Of a stretch of DNA of 25,661 nucleotides, positions 13,659 to 19,476 are shown piece by piece. Source of the DNA: an uncultured Ruminococcus sp. (lineage in GTDB: Bacteria; Bacillota; Clostridia; Oscillospirales; Ruminococcaceae); assembly GCA_900752785.1 (NCBI GenBank), contig CAADWP010000186.1:1-25661 (forward strand), written 5' to 3'. Under the pieces are notes generated by a model. It made no database searches. It had not been told where the DNA came from and saw nothing but the letters and a program-made list of their open reading frames with translations. Positions within the stretch are counted from its first letter, which is position 1; every line of letters begins with the position of its first letter. The translations under genes were made by a program, and so were the position numbers.

Positions 13659-14927
13659 ATGGCTAAAACAGATAATTTAACTGATTTTTTAACAGGTGTT
13701 GCGGGTGCGATACGAACCAAGAAAGGTACAACCGCGTTAATTAACCCTCAAGATTTTGAGAGTGAGATAGGCAGTATCGATACCGCAAAACCTGAACAAA
13801 CTAAAACGTTAACAGTTACTGAGAACGGCACTCAGACTGTTAAACCCGATACGGGTAAAGTGCTCAGTGGTGTAACGGTTACAACGAACGTTCCTGCTAC
13901 TCCCACTGAAGAAAAGACCGTAGACTTGGCGATGGCGTCAGGCAATCAGGTTGTTACTCCCGCGAGTGGTAAACATTTAACCAAAGTTACAATAACAAAA
14001 CCTGCCACATTGGCTGCAGGTAACATCAAGTCCGGCGTAAATATAGGTGGCGTAACCGGAACGTTATCTCCTGCTAAACCAGAACAGGCTAAAACAGTAG
14101 ACCTTGCTATGGCAAGTGGTAATCAAGTTGTATCTCCCGATAGTGGCAAAGTGCTTAGTGGGGTCACAATCACTAAACCTGCTACATTGGTAGCGAGTAA
14201 TATTAAAAAAGGTGTTACAATTGGCGGTGTTGCTGGGTCATTATCCCCTGCTAAACCGGAGCAATCTAAAGATGTAGGTCTTGATATGGCGAGCGGTAGT
14301 CAGGTGGTTGAACCTGATACAGGCAAAGTACTTAGTAGTGTTACAATCTATAAACCCACTACAATGACAGCGGATAATATCAAGAAAGGTGTAAACATTG
14401 GTGGTGTTGTAGGAACTATGGAAGCAGGCGGCGGTAGCAGTAATAAACTTGTACAAGTTGTAGACGGTACTATTACTCAAGTGACTGCGAAAGATTTAGC
14501 GGGAGCGACACAGATTAGATCGTATAGTTTCCGCGAGTGCAGCAGTCTTACACGCATAACAATTCCCGACGGGGTTACTTCTATCGGTATTTATGCGTTC
14601 GAGGCTTGCAGTAGTTTAACAAGCGTAATAATCCCTGAAGGTGTTACTACTCTCGGTCTTTATGCATTCTATAATTGCAGTAGTCTTACGAGTATAACAA
14701 TCCCCGACAGCGTAACGAGTATCGGTGGTTATTCACTCCGAATAGGCTCTTCCACAAACAAAGCGGTTATAAGAATGAAGCCTACAACTCCACCACAAAT
14801 TAAAAGTAGCTCCTTTGACAAAAACAATCTTGAAAAAATTATTGTTCCAAAAGGAACAGGGGCAACTTACAAAGCGGCAACGAATTGGAGTGCATTGGCA
14901 TCTTATATTCAGGAGGCGACGACATGA
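13659..14927 (+). CDS. Tail/adhesion protein with four internal repeats and BspA-type LRRs (422 aa)
   Basis: The N-terminus DNLTDFLTGVAGAIRTKKGT is typical of small tail-associated proteins of Firmicutes phages. Residues 44-255 hold imperfect repeats of about 60 residues (KPEQxKTVDLAMASGNQVV, then PDSGKVLSGVTITKPATLxA, NIKKGVNIGGVxGTL). After a GGGSS hinge, residues 284-358 are leucine-rich repeats of the BspA/LRR_5 type (ECSSLTRITIPDGVTSIGIY, ACSSLTSVIIPEGVTTLG, NCSSLTSITIPDSVTSIGGY) with the usual cap (IIVPKGTGATYKAATNWSAL). Such LRRs occur on gut bacterial and protist surfaces and in phage tails, so binding to a surface receptor is likely. AGGTG precedes the start, eight bases after the fibre gene. 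Confidence 0.85.
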   Translation: MAKTDNLTDFLTGVAGAIRTKKGTTALINPQDFESEIGSIDTAKPEQTKTLTVTENGTQTVKPDTGKVLSGVTVTTNVPATPTEEKTVDLAMASGNQVVTPASGKHLTKVTITKPATLAAGNIKSGVNIGGVTGTLSPAKPEQAKTVDLAMASGNQVVSPDSGKVLSGVTITKPATLVASNIKKGVTIGGVAGSLSPAKPEQSKDVGLDMASGSQVVEPDTGKVLSSVTIYKPTTMTADNIKKGVNIGGVVGTMEAGGGSSNKLVQVVDGTITQVTAKDLAGATQIRSYSFRECSSLTRITIPDGVTSIGIYAFEACSSLTSVIIPEGVTTLGLYAFYNCSSLTSITIPDSVTSIGGYSLRIGSSTNKAVIRMKPTTPPQIKSSSFDKNNLEKIIVPKGTGATYKAATNWSALASYIQEATT

Positions 14928-15109
14928 TAGTAAAAGAATACTTTATGACAAGAAATGATGGAGTAAAGCTTTATAAGTCTTACTCAGATAATAACAAAAT
15001 TATTCATAAAATCGGTACTCAGGAGGAATATTCTGACGCAATAGATGTGGAAGATGCTCCGTACGTTTATGAAGAAACAGATAAAGAAATATCAAAATAT
15101 CCCGATTGA
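14924..15109 (+). CDS. Small hypothetical protein in tail cluster (61 aa)
   Basis: The start at 14924 is set by GGAGG 7 bases upstream and overlaps the preceding stop (ATGA-like). The sequence (VKEYFMTRNDGVKLYKSYSD, NKIIHKIGTQEEYSDAIDVE) resembles a type of small phage protein often found after tail genes in Firmicutes phages, with an EEYxxAID motif. No enzymatic motif is present. It may be a fibre accessory or assembly factor; this rests only on position. Confidence 0.6.
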   Translation: MIVKEYFMTRNDGVKLYKSYSDNNKIIHKIGTQEEYSDAIDVEDAPYVYEETDKEISKYPD

Positions 15110-15119
15110 GGTGACATAA

Positions 15120-15698
15120 ATGGCAAAAATTTATTATAATGATAATGGGACGTGGAAAGTCGTCGACATTTCCGGCGGAGGTGGCGGTGGTGGCTCCTCG
15201 AATGTGGTCGAATCGCCGTTGACGATTGGTACTGGGATTCAAACGCTAAAAATTTACAAGGCGGGTTATATAGAATATACTAATCCAAATCAACATATGA
15301 AGCTCAATCTTCCGTTATACTCGGCACAAGGAACTGTCGACTTATTGTCGTCGGAAAGCGTCAAAACGCTTTTCGGCAATCAATCAATTGTCGGTTCGGG
15401 CAATATTGATTTATATCGGCATATCGTTGAGTTAAACATTAACACAGGCAACGGAGTAACTGCATATGCTGTAATCATATCATCTAAAAATCTTATTATT
15501 AAAAGTTTGGCAGACTTAAAGACAGTACTTGGTAATACGTTTAATTATCCGATACAAGGATTCGGGCAAACGGATTCAAGCGAAGGCATTATCGCATATT
15601 TAATGACCGATCGCTTCGTTTATTGCAACACATCTTATACCACGACTTCGGTATCGTGGGCAAATGTAACTATTTCTGACACGGTTACTACAATATAA
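15120..15698 (+). CDS. Small tail fibre-like protein (192 aa)
   Basis: Residues 1-17 form a short beta segment (MAKIYYNDNGTWKVVDISG). A run of seven glycines (19-25) makes a flexible hinge. Residues 75-96 (LSSESVKTLFGNQSIVGSGN) carry the NQSIVGSGNI motif common in phage fibre shafts. The C-terminal part is beta-rich with aromatic residues (YPIQGFGQTDSSEGIIAYLM) and could be a receptor-binding tip. A GAGGTG lies a few bases before the ATG. The context next to two other adhesins supports a tail role; the exact partner is unknown. Confidence 0.65.
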   Translation: MAKIYYNDNGTWKVVDISGGGGGGGSSNVVESPLTIGTGIQTLKIYKAGYIEYTNPNQHMKLNLPLYSAQGTVDLLSSESVKTLFGNQSIVGSGNIDLYRHIVELNINTGNGVTAYAVIISSKNLIIKSLADLKTVLGNTFNYPIQGFGQTDSSEGIIAYLMTDRFVYCNTSYTTTSVSWANVTISDTVTTI

Positions 15699-15712
15699 AA
15701 GGAGTATAAATT

Positions 15713-16087
15713 ATGGGACTTAAAAAGTCAAATTATGAAGTAAAAGATTTGGGGATTACGCTTCCCACCGCATACGCTGTAGTGCGTAAACTCGACAGAC
15801 ACGGAGATAGCGGCTATGCTGAATTGTGGGTACATAATTCGAGAGAAAACGCACTTAACAAGAATTATTTGGAAAGACATTCTGTGAGTTTCAAAACTGT
15901 AGACGGTAAAAACCCGTATGAAGCGGCTTATGAAGAAGCTATTAAGCGTCCTGTTCGTACGGAAGTTTATTATGTAGACCCTGTAACAGGGGAAGAACTT
16001 GCGGAACCCGGTGAGGGAGCTGAGCGTAAAACTCGTGAAGTCATAGACCCGGCTATCTTAGATGGCTGGGAAAACGACATTGTTTAA
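15713..16087 (+). CDS. Hypothetical protein, end of fibre block (124 aa)
   Basis: No family is recognised. The N-terminal part (NYEVKDLGITLPTAYAVVRK, then GYAELWVHNSRENALNKNYL) is predicted beta, and the C-terminal part is charged with YYVDPVTGEELAEPGEGAE, which looks like an extended linker. AAGGAG lies 8 bases upstream of the ATG. It is the last gene before the second copy of the 20-bp promoter-like element, so it closes the first virion transcription block. Confidence 0.6.
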   Translation: MGLKKSNYEVKDLGITLPTAYAVVRKLDRHGDSGYAELWVHNSRENALNKNYLERHSVSFKTVDGKNPYEAAYEEAIKRPVRTEVYYVDPVTGEELAEPGEGAERKTREVIDPAILDGWENDIV

Positions 16088-16154
16088 TTTGGTATCATAA
16101 CCGGTAGTGATATAAATAATTATAAAGTCAAACATTTGCCAAAAATTGAGAGAT

Positions 16155-16174
16155 AATCGTTTATATATAATGTA
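16155..16174 (+). promoter_or_regulatory. Candidate late promoter, copy 2
   Basis: This is a 20-base exact copy of 6774-6793, with TATAAT at 16166-16171. It lies 136 bases upstream of the scaffold start. It is followed by TGTAATG...CATTACA (16171-16192), an inverted repeat covering the expected transcription start, in place of the tandem operators seen at copy 1. It probably boosts capsid gene expression. Confidence 0.65.
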
Positions 16175-16192
16175 ATGGTGTTAATCATTACA

Positions 16193-16309
16193 GTAGGCAA
16201 TCATCTCCTTTGTGACGTCGATGGCGGTGAGACGTAAACCACCCGCCCCATTAGGACTGCAAAACGGTAACGTACCGAACCTCGTCCACAAAACGTTTAG
16301 GAGAACTTT
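16193..16309 (+). other. Structured 5' leader of the scaffold/capsid genes
   Basis: Downstream of the promoter-like element, ATGGCGGTG (16220-16228) pairs with CACCCGCCCCAT (16240-16251) with a few bulges. A second stem, CGGTA-ACG-TACCG (about 16265-16277), lies inside GGAC...GTCC. The leader ends in AGGAG before the scaffold ATG. It could stabilise the mRNA or tune translation. Confidence 0.4.
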
Positions 16310-17008
16310 ATGTTCGATATAGATGATATGGCTGATAAAGATTTATTTGAGGAAACGTCTGGGAACCCTTCCGAGGAACCTCAAACAGACCCCGTGCCGC
16401 CGACGGAAGACCCTACGAAAGCATATTCAGAACGCCTTAAGAAAGACAGAGAAAAGATTCGTATTGAAGAAAGAGACGCTCTTGCAAAGGAATTTGGATA
16501 TGACTCTTATGAGAAATTCAGAGATGCTCACGTAGATAATTCTCTGCTTGATAAAGGTCTTGACCCCGATACTGTTAAACCTTTAATCAAGGATTTAATC
16601 AAAAATGACCCCGAATATGTTGAGGCAATGCGATTCAAAGCCGAAAAAGAAGACATTGAAAAAAACATTTGGGCGAAAGAGGAAATCAAAAAACTCAACG
16701 ACAAATTTGGACTGAAACTCACAGATATTTCGGAACTGGACGAGGACACAGTAAAACTTTGGAACGGTGGGCTATCTTTGGATAAAGCATACGCCGCTAA
16801 TCATTATAGCGACATTGAGAAGGGAGTGCTTAGAAAGACCAAAGAACAGGACTCGGGAAAAACACATCTCAACAAACCCGAAGGTACAGGTAAAACAGAT
16901 ACAAATAAAATAGTCGTTACAGACGACGTTTACGCTCAATTCAGAGCATTTAATCCCGATGTAACTCGAGAAGAGGTTGAGAAATATTTGAATAGGAGTA
17001 CAAAATAA
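16310..17008 (+). CDS. Capsid scaffolding protein
   Basis: This 232-aa, highly charged, mostly helical protein has no cysteine and a long coiled region (KAYSERLKKDREKIRIEERD, MRFKAEKEDIEKNIWAKEEI). It ends with a basic, Gly/Thr-rich linker (HLNKPEGTGKTDTNKIVVTD) and a small C-terminal helix domain FRAFNPDVTREEVEKYLNR. That ending is typical of podovirus and siphovirus scaffolds, whose C-terminus binds the coat protein during prohead assembly. AGGAG lies 6 bases before the ATG. The last base overlaps the next gene. Location directly before the decoration-like and major capsid genes supports the call. Confidence 0.85.
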   Translation: MFDIDDMADKDLFEETSGNPSEEPQTDPVPPTEDPTKAYSERLKKDREKIRIEERDALAKEFGYDSYEKFRDAHVDNSLLDKGLDPDTVKPLIKDLIKNDPEYVEAMRFKAEKEDIEKNIWAKEEIKKLNDKFGLKLTDISELDEDTVKLWNGGLSLDKAYAANHYSDIEKGVLRKTKEQDSGKTHLNKPEGTGKTDTNKIVVTDDVYAQFRAFNPDVTREEVEKYLNRSTK

Positions 17009-17310
17009 TGGCTGCTAAAGCTTGTAGAGGCGTTTCGTTTGCTAAATATAACGAAAATGAAACGCTTGGTGTATCTATTTCGACTGCTGCGGCAAGTGCG
17101 TTTCTTACAGGTGATCTTGTAACGCTTGCTGGCATAGACGAAAAGGCTAAAACTGCTACGTCGATCGCTGCTAAAAATGCTGCTACGGTAGCTCCCGGTA
17201 CGGATTATATTGTTGCTGAAGACGTTGCGAAAGGTGCTAAATTTGTCGTTGTTTATAGAACAAAGGCAACGGACATTTATGTGATTGCCGAGCCCGGTTC
17301 GGCTGCGTAA
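17008..17310 (+). CDS. Head decoration-like protein (100 aa)
   Basis: This small Ala/Thr/Val-rich beta protein (VSISTAAASAFLTGDLVTLA, AGIDEKAKTATSIAAKN, PGTDYIVAEDVAKGAKFVVV) lies between scaffold and major capsid genes, where phages often place a capsid-stabilising (decoration) protein. The pattern 'LTGDLVTL...GTDYIVAED...' is seen in phage head-stabilising proteins that cover gaps between coat subunits. AGGAG lies 9 bases before the ATG, and the start shares one base with the preceding stop. The assignment is by position and composition. Confidence 0.65.
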   Translation: MAAKACRGVSFAKYNENETLGVSISTAAASAFLTGDLVTLAGIDEKAKTATSIAAKNAATVAPGTDYIVAEDVAKGAKFVVVYRTKATDIYVIAEPGSAA

Positions 17311-17333
17311 TTTTGATAGGAGGATAAAAGAAT

Positions 17334-18446
17334 ATGGCTATAATTTTTAATATAGGCGAATCGCTTAAACAAAGTGCGTTCAACATTCTCCAAGAGCCTA
17401 TCAAAATGCTTATGGAGAACGAAAAAGAAGCTTTTGAAAAAGAAAGTTTCTTGAGTAAAGTTTTCGTTATGAAAACGACCGATAAGTATCAGGAAGAGTA
17501 TAGAAGCTCTACTGCTATGGACGGTTTCAAACCTACTGAAGACCTTGAAAGACCCGGTCTTTCGGACTTCCAAGAAGGTTACGGTAAGATTTTTAGAACC
17601 CAAATTTGGACTAACTCGTTCGTAGTTTCTAAACAAACTATTGAAGATAACCAAATGATGAGCATTAACGCTCAGGCTATGGGCTTCATTAAATCTTATG
17701 GTAGAACCAGAGAAAGATATGGTGCCGCGATGTTGGCGGCGTGTACGAGAGATGATGGTGTTTGCACTTTTGAAGGTAAGAAGTTCGATGTTCATGGTGG
17801 GGACACCGTCAATGGTGAGGTTGACAACCCCTCGAAACAATTATATTTCTTCAACGCTCATAAACCTGTTAAAGGTGCTGCGGGTGGTGTAGAGCAAGCC
17901 AATAAATTCTGTGTATCGACAGCTCTTGACCTTTCCAAGACAAAAGCTGAAGAGTTCATTCTCGACATAATCGGTCAGGTTCAAACCGAAATGATTAACT
18001 ATAGAGACGATAAGGGCAACATTCTTTGTGTAAACCCTGACACGTTGGTTATCCCCAACTATTATGGTTTCAAGAACGCTCTTCTTACCGCTCTCAAGAC
18101 GCAATACACGAGTGCTATGGGTGATAACGGTGTAAACCTTCAATACGGCAATTGGAACGTGGTCGTTTCCCCGTATCTCAATGGTTTGGATGGTTTCACG
18201 GAAGCTGATAAGGCGTTCATAATGCTTGACTCCAAGTACAACAAGGAAGCCCTCGGGGCAGTTTGGTTCGATCGTGTACCGCTTACCGTTAAGTCGTATA
18301 TCGATGAACCTACGGAAGCCAACGTTTGGGCTGGTCGTTCGAGATTCGGCGTAGGTTTCAACAACTTCAGAGCTATGGCGTATGTATCGCTTAAAACTAA
18401 TGTTGCGAACGCTAAATCGTTGACCCCCGGTGTAACACAAGCGTAA
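17334..18446 (+). CDS. Major capsid protein (HK97-like fold expected)
   Basis: The 370-aa coat protein starts with a helical segment (FNIGESLKQSAFNILQEPIK). It then has an extended arm-like stretch with acidic and basic turns (FKPTEDLERPGLSDFQEGYG, KIFRTQIWTNSFVVSKQTIE) and a middle domain ending with LVIPNYYGFKNALLTALKTQ, VVVSPYLNGLDG, FIMLDSKYNKEALGAVWFDR and FGVGFNNFRAMAYVSL, all typical of phage coat proteins in the E-loop/P-domain/A-domain order. GGAGG lies 10 bases upstream. A hairpin that may end part of the transcription follows the stop, consistent with the most abundant product. Confidence 0.9.
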   Translation: MAIIFNIGESLKQSAFNILQEPIKMLMENEKEAFEKESFLSKVFVMKTTDKYQEEYRSSTAMDGFKPTEDLERPGLSDFQEGYGKIFRTQIWTNSFVVSKQTIEDNQMMSINAQAMGFIKSYGRTRERYGAAMLAACTRDDGVCTFEGKKFDVHGGDTVNGEVDNPSKQLYFFNAHKPVKGAAGGVEQANKFCVSTALDLSKTKAEEFILDIIGQVQTEMINYRDDKGNILCVNPDTLVIPNYYGFKNALLTALKTQYTSAMGDNGVNLQYGNWNVVVSPYLNGLDGFTEADKAFIMLDSKYNKEALGAVWFDRVPLTVKSYIDEPTEANVWAGRSRFGVGFNNFRAMAYVSLKTNVANAKSLTPGVTQA

Positions 18447-18461
18447 TTAAATAATTTTTAG

Positions 18462-18491
18462 CAAGGGAGTGTAAAAGCTCCCTTGTTTATA
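18462..18491 (+). terminator. Terminator/attenuator after major capsid gene
   Basis: CAAGGGAG (18462-18469) and CTCCCTTG (18478-18485) pair perfectly around an 8-base loop, followed by TTTATAT. The T tract is short, and no promoter is seen before the next tail gene, so partial read-through is likely. Confidence 0.7.
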
Positions 18492-18533
18492 TGAGTCTGA
18501 AGAGGCTAAACCTCGGACGACTGAGGAGACACT
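18492..18533 (+). other. Small leader hairpin before tail adaptor gene
   Basis: AGTC-TGAA-GAGG-CTAAA-CCTC-GGAC-GACT forms a stem with a symmetric TGAA/GGAC internal loop. It lies just upstream of GAGGAGACACTATG, so it is close enough to influence ribosome entry. Confidence 0.4.
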
Positions 18534-19259
18534 ATGAAGTGGTCACAACTTAAAACTTTAATAATTGGAAAAACCCCGCTGAGCAAATCTGAGTTTGAAG
18601 AAGAAGATAAGTATAATGCAAACGCTATACCGTTGGCTAACGAGTGCTTAACACTTATTGCTAACTCGATTAAGCCTTGTGTTAAAACAGCCGAATATCA
18701 TATTCACAAAAATGATATTGGTAAGAATTTCAAGCTTCCCGAAGATTTCTTAAATTATTCTGATTATGGCAATACTCGTTGGTCACTTGCCACAGAAGAA
18801 GATTATGAAATAGTAGACGACTTTCCGTTAGCTCCGGTAGCTGATGTTTTGTATGTGAGACTTAGCGATTGTTTAGGTCGGAAGTATGATACAACAGGTA
18901 CTGTAGTTGAAACTCGTGAAGACGTTACGATTTTTAGAGATGATATTTGTGAAGTCGGATATACAAGCGATATGGAAGTAACTTTCAACGCTCCCGGCAC
19001 TTATCAGATTTATTATGAAGGTCTTTATCCTGAAATTGAAAAATCGAATAACACGGCTGCTGAAGCCGATCAGGATATAAATGTTCCGAAATCGGTACTT
19101 AATTTGGTTCCGTATTATGTAGCGGGCGAGTTGTTGTATGACGAAGACCCCACCAGAGCAATACAATTGAAAAATAGTTTTGAAGTAATGGCTCAGAGGT
19201 TGGCTGAAAATTCGTATATCAAACATACGAAACCTGCAAATCACGCGGGATGGTATTAA
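18534..19259 (+). CDS. Head-tail adaptor / tail tubular protein A-like
   Basis: The 241-aa protein is encoded after the capsid gene, in the place of the podovirus gatekeeper or adaptor (T7 gp11 type). The N-terminal helix region (ANAIPLANECLTLIANSIKP) is followed by a beta insertion (DFPLAPVADVLYVRLSDCLG, TFNAPGTYQIYYEGLYPEI). The C-terminal helices NVPKSVLNLVPYYVAGELLY, DEDPTRAIQLKNSFEVMAQRL match the common ending of these adaptors, where a 'pYYvAxxLlxeDd' helix contacts the portal ring. GGAG lies 5 bases before the ATG. It would form the ring between portal and nozzle. Confidence 0.72.
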   Translation: MKWSQLKTLIIGKTPLSKSEFEEEDKYNANAIPLANECLTLIANSIKPCVKTAEYHIHKNDIGKNFKLPEDFLNYSDYGNTRWSLATEEDYEIVDDFPLAPVADVLYVRLSDCLGRKYDTTGTVVETREDVTIFRDDICEVGYTSDMEVTFNAPGTYQIYYEGLYPEIEKSNNTAAEADQDINVPKSVLNLVPYYVAGELLYDEDPTRAIQLKNSFEVMAQRLAENSYIKHTKPANHAGWY

Positions 19260-19260
19260 A

Positions 19261-19476
19261 ATGAGAAAACACAATATTATAGAAATTTACAAGAAAGGTG
19301 AGGAATACGGGTTGAAAATACCCGCGGGCACGACAGGAAGTGAGGTTGAAGTTGGATTGGCTACGGCAATAATACAAATTGCCAATCGACAAAAAACATT
19401 CGACCCCGACTTCAAAACAAACACTCTTGTTGAGAAAATTAAGGGGTGGATAAGATGCGTAGAACAGGAGCAATAA
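19261..19476 (+). CDS. Small hypothetical protein between adaptor and nozzle (71 aa)
   Basis: This basic helical protein has no known family (RKHNIIEIYKKGEEYGLKIP, LATAIIQIANRQKTFDPDFK, VEKIKGWIRCVEQEQ). It begins one base after the preceding stop and has no clear Shine-Dalgarno, so it probably depends on re-initiation by ribosomes ending the adaptor gene. Its end overlaps the start of the next gene by 22 bases. The tight packing supports a real gene and a tail-assembly role, but no motif shows what it does. Confidence 0.58.
   Translation: MRKHNIIEIYKKGEEYGLKIPAGTTGSEVEVGLATAIIQIANRQKTFDPDFKTNTLVEKIKGWIRCVEQEQ

Noticed and set aside
18484-18525. Hammerhead-like core (CTGAAGA) before the tail adaptor gene
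   Set aside because: The GAAA partner and NUH cleavage site are missing; a simple stem with internal loop explains the sequence.
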